Below are positions 1 to 8,707 of a stretch of 64,000 bases of DNA, one piece after another. A program made the position numbers and the translations under genes. The stretch is taken from NCBI RefSeq assembly GCF_013694095.1, contig NZ_JACEFB010000017.1, positions 22,789 to 86,788 of the forward strand. The letters run 5' to 3'. Positions within the stretch are counted from its first letter, which is position 1; each line of letters starts with the position of its first letter. The notes beneath the pieces are model-generated. The model saw only the letters and a list, made by a program, of their open reading frames with translations. It was not told the origin of the DNA and searched no databases. Source of the DNA: Thermogemmata fonticola (lineage in GTDB: Bacteria; Planctomycetota; Planctomycetia; Gemmatales; Gemmataceae).

Positions 1-315
1 GCCAAAGATCACGTTGCAGAGTACCGCCAGCGGCGCCACCGTCAGGGTCAACAGGATCGAATGGCGCGTGTCGGCATCCCCGAAAAGATGCTGGACGTAG
101 GCCGCCAGCCCCTCCCGCAGAGCTTCGTAAAACACATGGACGACGGGAATCACGACCAGCACGACCATCAGCAGCACCGTCAGACTGATGAGCAGCAGGC
201 GCACCCAAAGGGGGTCCTGCATCTGGCGGCGAATCCCCTGGGCGCGGTCCCGCACCGGGCGGCGCAGTCCCACCGGAGCGATCCCCGTATCTTCCGCGAG
301 GTTCCCCACGCTCAT
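1..315 (-). CDS. cysW: Sulfate/thiosulfate ABC transporter permease CysW, N-terminal part
   Basis: Inner-membrane permease subunit of the sulfate importer; it would pair with CysT to form the channel driven by CysA. The visible 105 codons start at ATG 315 and run off the left edge of the window. They show a soluble Arg/Gln-rich N-terminus, then a strong membrane segment (about residues 38-60, rich in Leu/Val) and the start of the conserved permease region (SILLTLTVAPLAV). It lies 94 bp downstream of cysT on the same strand, the usual cysT-cysW order. The identity rests on that position and on the N-terminal pattern; the EAA loop is outside the window. Confidence 0.82.
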   Translation of the reverse strand, partial: MSVGNLAEDTGIAPVGLRRPVRDRAQGIRRQMQDPLWVRLLLISLTVLLMVVLVVIPVVHVFYEALREGLAAYVQHLFGDADTRHSILLTLTVAPLAVLCNVIFG

Positions 316-409
316 CCTTGGCGGCTCCCAGTTCCCTGGCGACGGATCACGAGGAACAAACGCTTGCCTCCCAGGACCTTCCCGGCAGTTCTCCGGGGCA
401 GTTCTCGTT

Positions 410-1234
410 TCATCCCCTCCGGCTCCAGGCTTCCAGGCGATTGATCACCACGAGCAACAGCAGCGAAGCGGCAAGCAGCACTGTGGCCAGGGCGGTCGCC
501 TCCTTCACCCTGTCCCCGCCTTCCTCCAGGCGGCTGACGATCAGAAACGGCGCGATCTCCGTCTTATACGGCATGTTGCCGGAGACGAAGACGATGGAAC
601 CGTATTCTCCCAATCCGCGGGCCAGGGCCAGGGCAAAGCCCGTGATCAGGCTCGGCACCAGGGCGGGAAAGAGGACATGGCGGAAGGTTTGCCAGCGACT
701 GGCTCCCAGCAGGGCCGCTGCTTCCTCTTCTTCGCTGTCGAGGCTCTGAATCACCGGCTCCAAGGCCCGCACCACGAAGGGAAAGCCGATGAACACCAGC
801 ACGACTACGATCCCTAACCGGCTGTAGGCCGCCTCGATGCCCAACGGCACCAGGAACTGCCCCAGCCAGCCTTCGGCACTGTAGAGGTTGGAAAAGACCA
901 GGCCCGCCACCGCCGTCGGCAAGGCCAAGGGCAAATCGACGAGGGAATCGAGCAGGCGCCGTCCCGGAAACTCGTAGCGCACCAGCACCCAGGCGATGAG
1001 CAGACCGATGACGGTGCTGATCGCCGCCGCCACCAGCGACGCCCCGAAGCTCAAGGCATACGCCGCCCGCGCCCGCCTGCTCCACACCGCCGCCGTAAAC
1101 TCCGACGCGCTCATCCCCAGCGCCGTCACCACGCACGCCCCCAGCGGCAATAGTACCAGCACCGCCAGGTACACCACCGTGAACCCCAGGCTCAATCCAT
1201 ACCCCGGCAACACCTTCGGATTGATCCGCCCCAT
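410..1234 (-). CDS. cysT: Sulfate/thiosulfate ABC transporter permease CysT (CysU)
   Basis: Inner-membrane permease of the CysPTWA-type sulfate importer, 274 residues, the usual family length. Several Leu/Val/Ala-rich membrane segments are visible. The EAA-type coupling loop is clear at about residues 170-195 (EEEEAAALLGASRWQTF), as is the family signature LALPTAVAGLVF before it. The C-terminal GLGEYGSIVFVSGNMP and the TEIAPFLI stretch are typical of CysT. It is the first gene of a minus-strand unit with cysW. The stop codon is part of an ATGA that could start a 33-residue ORF in the cysT-cysW gap. A sulfate supply role fits a planctomycete handling sulfated substrates; the sulfatase-maturing enzyme is the divergent neighbour. 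Confidence 0.93.
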   Translation of the reverse strand: MGRINPKVLPGYGLSLGFTVVYLAVLVLLPLGACVVTALGMSASEFTAAVWSRRARAAYALSFGASLVAAAISTVIGLLIAWVLVRYEFPGRRLLDSLVDLPLALPTAVAGLVFSNLYSAEGWLGQFLVPLGIEAAYSRLGIVVVLVFIGFPFVVRALEPVIQSLDSEEEEAAALLGASRWQTFRHVLFPALVPSLITGFALALARGLGEYGSIVFVSGNMPYKTEIAPFLIVSRLEEGGDRVKEATALATVLLAASLLLLVVINRLEAWSRRG

Positions 1235-1786
1235 CGCCTTGGCTCCGCCGCTGAGCTACCCTCCTGCTCCGGGATTCTCGCCGCTTTCCCCGCTCAAGCC
1301 GATCTCCTCGTCCAAACTGGGCACACCACGCCTGCTGTTCTCACCGTACTGCGGACCCTGCCGCCCTCTCTGCCGGCCTGCCCAGCTTCATCGGCGGCTT
1401 TCCCAGCCTAACGGCTCCTGCGTTCCCGGCCAATTCCAATTCCCCCCTCCGACTCAGTTTTATCATTATTCCTATCAACTTGATCATAGATCGGCCATCA
1501 GGAATCGGCTCCCATCGACGGACAGCTTCAGGGTTTCCCCGAAAGGCTCGGTCTTCACATGTCGCAGTGCGGCTCTGGGGGAGGACGGACGGGCTAAGTC
1601 ATCGATCGACAGCAGAGCCTCCGCGGCAGGGAGAGGTCCGAGGGTCCGAGGGCCGAGCGGTGTTGGCAGAAGTAAGGGCAGGGCTGGGGTGGCGCAGTCG
1701 CAGTGAGGTGAGCCGCTGCGAGTTCCATTTGCCGGCGGATTTTTTAGTGTAATGGAAGGAGGATGCGGTAGGCTGAGCGGTGGGAG
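1235..1786. other. Divergent intergenic region between cysT and the FGE gene
   Basis: No convincing gene. It must hold promoters for cysT (leftward) and the formylglycine-generating enzyme gene (rightward). The only notable composition change is an AT-rich patch around 1455-1500 in otherwise GC-rich DNA, which is a reasonable place for a promoter, but I could not pair a -35 and -10 box there with confidence. The ORFs in this stretch have no recognisable protein pattern. Confidence 0.5.
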
Positions 1787-2965
1787 GTGGAAGCGATGGC
1801 ACACGGTCCGGACAAGTCAGGCCGAGGGGAGCGCGGGAACTCGCGGAGCGGGGGTGTGGGGCCTGGAGATCGGGAAGGTGCAGTAGGCCGCGAGAGCCGG
1901 GCGGAGCGGGGGATCAGTCAAGCCAGGCGGATTCCGCGGTGGTTCCCGCTGGTGTTGGGTGGGATTCTGTTAGGAGGCGTGCTGGTCATTGGTCTTTGGG
2001 CGCCGGAGTGGAGCCGAGGCCCAGCCCCGCCGGGCATGGTCTGGATTCCTGGGGGCAAGTTCCTCATGGGAACTGATGATCCGCACCCCTTCTTCGCCGA
2101 TGCGCATCCGATTCACGAAGTCGAGGTCCGCGGCTTCTGGATGGATGAGACGGAAGTGACGAATGCGGACTTTGCCCGCTTTGTGGAGGCCACGGGTTAC
2201 GTGACGACGGCGGAGCGCCCGCCGACCAAGGAGCAGATTATGGCCTATCTGCCGCCCGGCTGGTCGGAGCCGCCCCCGGATAAACTCGTCCCCGGTTCGG
2301 TCGTCTTCGATCCGCCGTCGCACGCGGTGCCCTGGGATGACGAGTCCCGTTGGTGGAAGTGGGTGCCGGGCGCCTGCTGGAAGCATCCGGAAGGGCCGGG
2401 CAGCAGCATCGCCGAGCGCATGGATCACCCCGTGGTGCACGTCTCCTGGGAGGATGCCCAGGCGTATGCCCGCTGGGCGGGGAAGCGGCTGCCGACGGAG
2501 GCGGAATGGGAATATGCGGCCCGCGGCGGCCTGGTGCAAAAGCCCTATCCCTGGGGCGACGCCGAACCCAACGCCGGCGGCCTCTGGCGCTGCAACATCT
2601 GGCAGGGCGAGTTTCCCCATCGCAACACCCGCGAAGACGGCTACGACCGCACCGCCCCGGTGAAAGCCTTTCCGCCCAATCCCTACGGCCTCTACGGCAT
2701 GGCCGGCAACGTCTGGGAGTGGTGTCAGGATTGGTACCGGCCCGACTATTACGCCCACAGCCCGCGGAAAAACCCCCAGGGACCGGAGATCAGCTACGAC
2801 CCCTCCCGGCCGCACGAGGCCCTGATCCCCAAGCGCGTCCAGCGCGGCGGTTCCTTCCTCTGTAGCTTCGGCTTCTGCGCCCGCTTCAAGGTCTACGGCC
2901 GGGGCAAAGGCGATGTCGACACCGGCACCTCCCACCTCGGCTTCCGCTGCGTCAAAGATCGCTGA
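1787..2965 (+). CDS. Membrane-anchored formylglycine-generating enzyme (SUMF1/FGE family)
   Basis: Converts an active-site Cys of sulfatases to C-alpha-formylglycine using O2 and copper. 392 residues. A single hydrophobic segment (about 48-70, PLVLGGILLGGVLVIGLW) would anchor it with the enzyme domain outside the cytoplasm. The FGE-sulfatase domain follows from GMVWIPGGKFLMG to the C-terminus, with the usual RLPTEAEWEYAARGG and YGMAGNVWEWCQDWY blocks. The two catalytic cysteines of true FGEs are both present in GGSFLCSFGFC (Cys359 and Cys364), followed by HLGFRC, so this should be an active aerobic FGE rather than one of the many cysteine-less homologues. No sulfatase gene lies in the window. 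Its last 28 bases are repeated just downstream. Confidence 0.9.
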   Translation: MEAMAHGPDKSGRGERGNSRSGGVGPGDREGAVGRESRAERGISQARRIPRWFPLVLGGILLGGVLVIGLWAPEWSRGPAPPGMVWIPGGKFLMGTDDPHPFFADAHPIHEVEVRGFWMDETEVTNADFARFVEATGYVTTAERPPTKEQIMAYLPPGWSEPPPDKLVPGSVVFDPPSHAVPWDDESRWWKWVPGACWKHPEGPGSSIAERMDHPVVHVSWEDAQAYARWAGKRLPTEAEWEYAARGGLVQKPYPWGDAEPNAGGLWRCNIWQGEFPHRNTREDGYDRTAPVKAFPPNPYGLYGMAGNVWEWCQDWYRPDYYAHSPRKNPQGPEISYDPSRPHEALIPKRVQRGGSFLCSFGFCARFKVYGRGKGDVDTGTSHLGFRCVKDR

Positions 2966-3031
2966 CCGTGTGGGGTCAAAAACACTCCCTTAGCGTCCGC
3001 TGCGGCTTCCGCTGCGTCAAAGATCGCTGAC
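2938..3031 (+). repeat. 29-bp direct repeat containing the FGE stop codon
   Basis: A 29-bp segment covering the last codons and TGA of the FGE gene (2938-2966) is repeated without a mismatch at 3003-3031, an offset of 65 bp. The second copy is noncoding. It reads like a partial duplication of the gene's 3' end. Confidence 0.9.
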
Positions 3032-3476
3032 ACCGAACGATCTGCGGACGCCGGCCATTCACAACGGGCATTTTCCGCATCTGGCCTTTTCCCATCTTTC
3101 CCATCGGGGCTTTGGGGGCTTTGGGTGGATTCAGGAATTTTTTGTCCTCTTGAGCGGTCAACGGTCGTTTCTCCTTTCAAGCCAGCCTAGAGGGAGGCGG
3201 AAGGGGGGATTCTTTCCACCCTCCGGTGGAAAGTCCAGGGAAACGTCAGCGAATCCGGCTAAGAGTGGGCGTGCCCTGTGCTGCAGAAACTTCCCGGAGG
3301 GCGGTGCGAGCAAGACGCACGGCGGAAGCGACTGGGGACCCGTATACCACCGTTCAGACGGGATTGCCACTATGATCTCTGTCAAATGGGTTGACGGTGC
3401 TTGCAAGACATCTTCCCCTCCTTTATCATTCAACCGTCTCAACTTTCTTGTGCGTGAGAGCGAGGGTTGGAGTGCC

Positions 3477-5507
3477 ATGGCGTCCTCCCTGTGTTCGGTG
3501 TGCTCGCGACCGTTGCCGGCGGAGAGTTTGGCCGAGGGGGTCTGTCAGACCTGTCGAGCGAATACGGGGCCGACGGACCTTGAAAGTTTGGCCGCCGTTT
3601 CGTCTGCGGCGGCGGGGATGCAGACGCAAGCGGCGGTGGGTCTGGCACAGTCCGAGGAGGTGACGCGGACTTATCACGGTGCCGAGCCGCAGACGCGTGT
3701 GGCCCTAACGGAGCATCTCGAAGGGTATGATACGCCACTGCCCGAAATGTTGCGGCAACTGCCGCCTGCTCCACCGGGTTATGAGCTGATCAAGCGGCTA
3801 GGCAGCGGCGGCATGGGGGATGTGTTCCTCGCCCGCGAGTATCCCACGGAGCGCCTGGTGGCAATGAAAATGCTACGCTCGCCGGGCAACGCCATCGCCG
3901 CGGAGCGGTTCATCTCCGAAGTGCGGGCTTTGGCGCGGCTGAATCATCCCCACATCGTCAAGGTGCTAGCCACGGACTTCCTCCGGCAGCAGCCGTTCTT
4001 CACCATGGAATATGTCAGTGGTGGAACTTTGGCGGACCGCCTGCGCCAGGGTCCCCTCGACCCGCGGGAAGCGGCGCGGTTGATCATGCTCGTGGCCCAG
4101 GCGGTCCATGCCGCGCACACGGCCCAGGTCTTGCATCGGGACATCAAACCGAGCAATATCCTCCTCGATGCTCAAGGGCAGCCGCACATTTCCGACTTCG
4201 GGCTAGCCAAGATGCTCGATCGTGATGACGGCCTGGTGACCATGACTGGTCCGCTGGGCACGCCGAGCTACATGCCGCCGGAGCAATGCTCGCGCCGCTT
4301 TGGACCGATTGGGCCGCCCGCCGATGTGTACAGCTTAGGCGCGACGCTTTATCATCTGGTTACGGGCCAGCCTCCCTATCGCGGCAAGACAGCGGTGGAA
4401 ATCCTCCAGCAGATTGAAGAAGGAATACCCCTCCGTCCCAGGGCGTTGCGCCCGGATTTACCCCCCGCCTTGGAAGCGATCATTCTCAAGTGCTTGCAGA
4501 AGCGGCAGGAGGACCGCTATCCGAGCGCGGAAGCTCTGGCCGAGGACCTGGAACGCTTCTTGCAGAACTCAGTGCCGTCGGCCCCGCTGCATACGCCGTG
4601 GCGCCGCCTGTGGCTGTGGACCCGCCGCCAGCGCTCCCGCCTGTTGGCCGGGACAACCGGGCTCCTCCTCTTAGCGGTGGCCGCCATCCTCGGTGCGGTG
4701 CTGCCGCGCACCGAAACCCCGACACCGGACGAACGCCTCGCCGCCCTGATGAATTCCCTCCGTCAGGGAGAGTCCGTGACGCTCATCGGCCCGACCGGCC
4801 TGCCTGCTTGGTCGAAGGTCCTTCATGGGAATGTCGCCCTATCCTCCGACGAAACCAGCGAACGCGCCTGCGTCTATAGCAGCCTGGGATATGGCCTGGT
4901 GCTGCTGTTGCCTGAAGTGCCCCTGGATCGGTACACCCTGGAGGCGGAAATCCGCCTGGTGAACCTGGTCACCGCCCGCCGCGATGGCCTGCAAATGGGC
5001 GGCCTGTTCTTCGGCTATCTCCCGAACGACTCGGCCATGCCCGGCTGTGTCTTCCATGCCGTCAAACATGTCAGCTTCCTCGACCACCATTACACCCCGG
5101 AAAATCCCCAGGCGTATCTCCACCCCGAACATGTCTATTTCGGCGACCTGATCCTTCTGGAGCGTCCGGGCGATTTTCCGATACTGGCCTTTCCGCGTTC
5201 GCCGCACCGGCATCCCTTCACGCCGTCCATCGTTTGCCCAGCACCTTGGCGGAAAATCCAGATCAAGGTCCGTCCGGACTTGGTGGAGACTTACTGGCGG
5301 GATGAGCGGGGCCAGATGGTGCGCTTCGCCGCGGTGAAGGGACCGGCCCTGGACAAGCAAGCGGAAGTCGCCGCCGACTCCCTGCGCAAAAGTTTCCCCC
5401 AGCTCGACTATCCCACGCCGGATTGGCATCCGCGCCGCGGACTGGGCCTCTGGTGCCACCGAGCGGTGTACGCCGTCCGAAACCTGACCCTCACTCCCGG
5501 AAAGTAA
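3477..5507 (+). CDS. Zinc-ribbon, transmembrane Ser/Thr protein kinase (Hanks type)
   Basis: 676 residues from ATG 3477. This start is chosen because the cysteine-rich N-terminus typical of planctomycete kinases begins immediately (CSVC near 6-9 and CQTC about 20 residues on, a probable zinc ribbon); the reading frame is open further upstream but without protein-like content. The kinase domain starts near residue 102, with Gly-rich loop LGSGGMGDV, Lys131 in VAMKML, HRDIKPSN with Asp222, DFG at 240-242 and the APE-like GTPSYMPPEQ. All catalytic residues are present. A transmembrane segment (about 388-410, LLAGTTGLLLLAVAAILGAVL) separates it from a ~260-residue extracytoplasmic C-terminus of unknown family that resembles a beta-sandwich sensor. 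Substrate unknown. It stands alone, about 510 bp after the FGE gene. Confidence 0.92.
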   Translation: MASSLCSVCSRPLPAESLAEGVCQTCRANTGPTDLESLAAVSSAAAGMQTQAAVGLAQSEEVTRTYHGAEPQTRVALTEHLEGYDTPLPEMLRQLPPAPPGYELIKRLGSGGMGDVFLAREYPTERLVAMKMLRSPGNAIAAERFISEVRALARLNHPHIVKVLATDFLRQQPFFTMEYVSGGTLADRLRQGPLDPREAARLIMLVAQAVHAAHTAQVLHRDIKPSNILLDAQGQPHISDFGLAKMLDRDDGLVTMTGPLGTPSYMPPEQCSRRFGPIGPPADVYSLGATLYHLVTGQPPYRGKTAVEILQQIEEGIPLRPRALRPDLPPALEAIILKCLQKRQEDRYPSAEALAEDLERFLQNSVPSAPLHTPWRRLWLWTRRQRSRLLAGTTGLLLLAVAAILGAVLPRTETPTPDERLAALMNSLRQGESVTLIGPTGLPAWSKVLHGNVALSSDETSERACVYSSLGYGLVLLLPEVPLDRYTLEAEIRLVNLVTARRDGLQMGGLFFGYLPNDSAMPGCVFHAVKHVSFLDHHYTPENPQAYLHPEHVYFGDLILLERPGDFPILAFPRSPHRHPFTPSIVCPAPWRKIQIKVRPDLVETYWRDERGQMVRFAAVKGPALDKQAEVAADSLRKSFPQLDYPTPDWHPRRGLGLWCHRAVYAVRNLTLTPGK

Positions 5508-6098
5508 CCCCGAATGGGGTGCGACCCCCTTCGATGGGCTTGGCCTCTCTGGCGCCCTCCAGACCGGGCAACCCTTGCCTCACGGCCGCTACCCCAACGC
5601 GCCGGCGTCCCAAGACCTGTCTGTGTGATCAATATATATACAGTGATATATCTGCTATATATAAACTACATCTCTAGATAGCCAAAAAAATGCGAATTTT
5701 CTGCATTATTTTATACTCTTCGTCATATAATAAAAATAGAAGTAAACATCGGCACCCGTACTGCCACTGAGATCAGGGGAAACCAACAAGAGAAATCATG
5801 GGGAAGAGAAAAAGTCAAGAGTTTCCCGACCGGAAAAAAATGTTTCCAAGAGGGCTTGACAGGCGGAGTTGCGGTAGATTGTTCTGGAAGTTTTCCAACG
5901 GTGGGAGGACAAACCGCTGGGCTTCCGGCCCGGAAGTTCCCCAAGGATATTCGTCCCATTGGTCACGCAAAAATTATTGACATGGGGTTTCGAGTCGTTA
6001 CCTACTGAGAATAGAGAGAAGAACACAGAGTGTTCGACTCAAGGGAAAGAGGTAGAGTTGCGTGGACTCTACCATCATTTAGATGAAAGGAGGTTTTT
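5508..6098. other. AT-rich intergenic region upstream of an unknown gene
   Basis: No gene seen. From about 5625 to 5760 the sequence is strikingly AT-rich for this genome and holds runs of alternating TA (TATATATA, GATATATC), then a second AT-rich stretch up to about 6000 with a TTGACA at 5976-5981. It ends in a strong ribosome binding site (AAAGGAGG just before ATG 6099). A long regulatory leader for the following gene is likely; no known riboswitch fold was recognised. Confidence 0.5.
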
Positions 6099-6746
6099 AT
6101 GGAGATTTGTTTTCCAGTCACCGAAGGGTGTTGTCCGCCCAACTACACGATTTGGGGGACGTACGACGCGAACAATCCCGCGGCCAATGGCAATGCGGTG
6201 ATGACCAACGTGAACAACAGCAACGATGTCGTGGTGGCGGGGAACTTTCAGTTCCGCAGCGACGGCATCTGGATGGCGCAGTTTGCGGGGTTGACTGTCG
6301 GGGCGGTGTACAACGTCAATGCGAGCTACGAGGTCAACACCCAGCCGGTGTATGCGCCCCAGGTGGAGAATGTGGAGGTGCAGGCTGACGCGCCGGTGGT
6401 GGCTCCGCCGCCTCCCCCACCCCCTCCGCCGCCGCCGGATGGCAATCATCGCATGTCCGTCGAAGCGGCGTGTCCCACCGGCTCGGCTGCACCGGTTCCC
6501 GGCAGTGTCTGCTACTACGGCACTTGCTCGGCCCATCTGCCCATCCGGCAGTTGCAGATCGTCACGTGGAACGAGCAGACGGGGGAAAGCTATAGCTGCG
6601 TGTCCGGCCTGGTTTGCGCGGGGAAGTGGGCGGCCCTCATTCCCCTACCCGCCGATAAGGGAAAGAGGGTTTACCTGTGCGACCTGCTCTTTTTGGGAGA
6701 CCAGGGCCAGGTGCTCCAGCAGACCCGCATGCGGCTGGTTCGCTAG
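6099..6746 (+). CDS. Unknown protein with a polyproline linker
   Basis: 215 residues, family not recognised. The start is well supported by AAAGGAGG about 6 bases upstream of ATG. There is no signal peptide. Residues 1-100 are Asn/Val/Ala-rich with a beta-sheet look (DVVVAGNFQFRSDG, VNASYEVNTQPVY). An uninterrupted proline run (11 Pro, about residues 103-113) forms a stiff linker to a second domain of about 100 residues. That domain has several cysteines (ACPTGS, CYYGTCSAH, CVSGLVC, LCDLLF). The two-domain shape suggests a binding or structural protein, but nothing identifies a ligand. The gene sits alone after a long AT-rich leader. Confidence 0.75.
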   Translation: MEICFPVTEGCCPPNYTIWGTYDANNPAANGNAVMTNVNNSNDVVVAGNFQFRSDGIWMAQFAGLTVGAVYNVNASYEVNTQPVYAPQVENVEVQADAPVVAPPPPPPPPPPPDGNHRMSVEAACPTGSAAPVPGSVCYYGTCSAHLPIRQLQIVTWNEQTGESYSCVSGLVCAGKWAALIPLPADKGKRVYLCDLLFLGDQGQVLQQTRMRLVR

Positions 6747-7000
6747 CGGCAGGACGGCAGAACAGGCGCCCCTGAGCGGCCCGCCTCGGGCTTCACCAAT
6801 TGCTCGCGCAGCCTCCCCTGCCTACGGACCTTCCCCTTTCTGAATCTTTTGTCCATAATGGACACAGTTTCAGAAAGCGCGGGGCACGGCATAGGCGGAA
6901 GAGGGCCGACTTTCCCGTCCCGGCTGGAAGGATTGCCGGAGGGGGAAACCAGCCCAACCTGTGCGGTTCCCGAAGAACAGGTCCGAGAGGAGGGGGAACG

Positions 7001-7723
7001 ATGAGCGAGCGATTCACCACGGCGCTGGGCGGCGAGGCGGCGGGGGAATGGGGCAGCGGGATTTGCCGGAGTGCCTCCCTGGCGAATCTCGCCAAGGCGC
7101 TGGCCCAGGCCCAAGCGGAGCTGAAAAACCCGCCGAAGGATCGGGTCAACCCGCACTTCAAGTCGAAGTATGCCGATTTGGCAACGGTGCGGGACTGGGT
7201 GCTGCCGGTGCTCAATCGCCACGGGTTGAGCGTGGTGCAGTTGCCGTGCGAGGGGTCGGGTCGGCCGGCCTTGTTCACGCTGCTGTTGCATGAGTCCGGG
7301 GAGTATTTGGGCGCATGCTTGCCGTTGCGGCTGGTCAAGGATGATCCCCAGGGCATGGGTTCGGCCCTGACGTATGCCCGGCGGTATGCCCTGCAAGCTC
7401 TGGCAGGCGTGGCGGGGGAAGAGGATGACGACGGCAACAGCGCCAGCGGCACGGTTCAGCGCAGCCGTCGCGGTGCGGACCGGCGGGAGGAAAGCCGGCG
7501 GCGCATGCTGGACTATTTCCAGCAGACCCACGGGGTGACGGCGGAGCAGGTGTGCCAGGCGGTGGGGGTCCAGCGCCCGGAAGAGATCGAGGAGACGCAC
7601 CTGCGGCGCCTGCGGGACATCGCTGTGGCCCTGAAGAGCGGCCAGCCGGCCCGTGCTTTTTTCCCGTCCAGTCCCTCGACAACCGTTCCTCCAACCACGG
7701 CCAGTTTGCCCTCCGCCGCCTGA
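7001..7723 (+). CDS. ERF-family single-strand annealing protein
   Basis: 240 residues from ATG 7001, preceded by GAGGAGGGGG. The ERF family (named after phage P22 Erf) anneals single-stranded DNA during homologous recombination. Three family blocks are clear: NPHFKSKYADLATV near residue 49, TLLLHESGEYLG near 92, and GSALTYARRYALQALAGV near 117, the ERF signature. The C-terminal ~100 residues are Arg/Glu-rich (RRGADRREESRRRM) then Ser/Thr/Pro-rich, as in many ERF proteins. These proteins are usually phage-borne, but no other phage gene lies nearby, so this is either a domesticated annealase or a phage leftover. Confidence 0.88.
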   Translation: MSERFTTALGGEAAGEWGSGICRSASLANLAKALAQAQAELKNPPKDRVNPHFKSKYADLATVRDWVLPVLNRHGLSVVQLPCEGSGRPALFTLLLHESGEYLGACLPLRLVKDDPQGMGSALTYARRYALQALAGVAGEEDDDGNSASGTVQRSRRGADRREESRRRMLDYFQQTHGVTAEQVCQAVGVQRPEEIEETHLRRLRDIAVALKSGQPARAFFPSSPSTTVPPTTASLPSAA

Positions 7724-7900
7724 AGAGGTCCCGCTCCAGCTCCGAAACGGAAGCCTCGGTTGGCTCCCCCCCCGAAGCGCCGTCCGCGGATAGACCATCC
7801 GCTTCCGCCTTGTCCCCTTCCCCAGACGGCCGCTCCTCTGACTTCCTCCCGCGGCGTTGATAGGATAACCCGGCGGTTTCGCGGAACAGTGTCCTGAGGT

Positions 7901-8707
7901 GTGGCTGTGAGTGCGACAGGTTCGTTACCTTCGGAGCCGGAACGGCTGGATGTCATCGCGGTGGCACCCCATCCTGATGACGTGGAGATTCTCTGCGGCG
8001 GCACCCTGGCCAAGCTGGTGCTCTTGGGGTACCAGGTCGGCATCTTCGACCTGACGAACGGGGAACCGACCCCGCGCGGCAGCGTGGAGAAGCGGCTGGC
8101 GGAAGCGGAACAAGCCCGCCGCATCCTCGGCGTCCAGGTGCGCAAAAACATCGACCTGCCCAATCGTGTTCTCATGGATTGCCCGGAGAATCGCTTTCGG
8201 CTGGCCACCGAGTTCCGGCGGTACCGCCCCGGCATCATCCTCGTGGCTTATGGCCGCACGCCAGCCGCTTCCCCCGACCATTACCAGGGCCAGCTTATCG
8301 CCGAGGCGGCCCGCTTCTACTCCCAACTCACCCGCTGGGATGACCGCTTCGGCCACACCGCCCCGTACCGCATTCCCCATCTCGTGTACGTTCCGTTTCC
8401 GTTCGATGCGGAGAATCGCCACTGGCATAGCCAGTTTGTCATCGACATCACCGACACCATCGAGCAGAAACTGGCGGCGATCCGGGTTTACGAGTCGCAG
8501 TTTGACGCTAGCCGCTTCCAGCGGGTGGAGCACATGATCCGCTCGGTCAACGGCTATCATGGCGCCCGTTGCGGTTTCCACTACGGGGAGTTGTTCGCCC
8601 TGCCGGCGCCGGTTGGGGCCACGGACCTGGTCCAATTGGTTCACGGCAGCAAAGGCTCGCTTGCACCGGTGCAACTGCCGGGCAAGGATCATCTCCCCAC
8701 CGGCTGA
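7901..8707 (+). CDS. PIG-L family deacetylase, BshB1-like
   Basis: Zinc-dependent N-acetylglucosaminyl deacetylase fold, 268 residues, GTG start at 7901. The zinc motif AHPDD appears as APHPDDVEILCGGTLAKL near residue 24, followed by GIFDLTNGEPTPRGS, a stretch typical of the bacillithiol enzyme BshB1, and RPGIILVAYGR before the distal motif SPDHYQG, which corresponds to the usual HPDH. BshB1 removes acetate from GlcNAc-malate in bacillithiol synthesis; that substrate is an inference, because no bshA or bshC lies in the window. The first His of the distal motif is replaced by Ser, as can be seen directly. Confidence 0.85.
   Translation: MAVSATGSLPSEPERLDVIAVAPHPDDVEILCGGTLAKLVLLGYQVGIFDLTNGEPTPRGSVEKRLAEAEQARRILGVQVRKNIDLPNRVLMDCPENRFRLATEFRRYRPGIILVAYGRTPAASPDHYQGQLIAEAARFYSQLTRWDDRFGHTAPYRIPHLVYVPFPFDAENRHWHSQFVIDITDTIEQKLAAIRVYESQFDASRFQRVEHMIRSVNGYHGARCGFHYGELFALPAPVGATDLVQLVHGSKGSLAPVQLPGKDHLPTG

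Noticed and set aside
7001..7723. Prophage around the ERF gene
   Set aside because: No integrase, terminase, capsid, tail or lysis gene, and no attachment repeat was seen within several kb.
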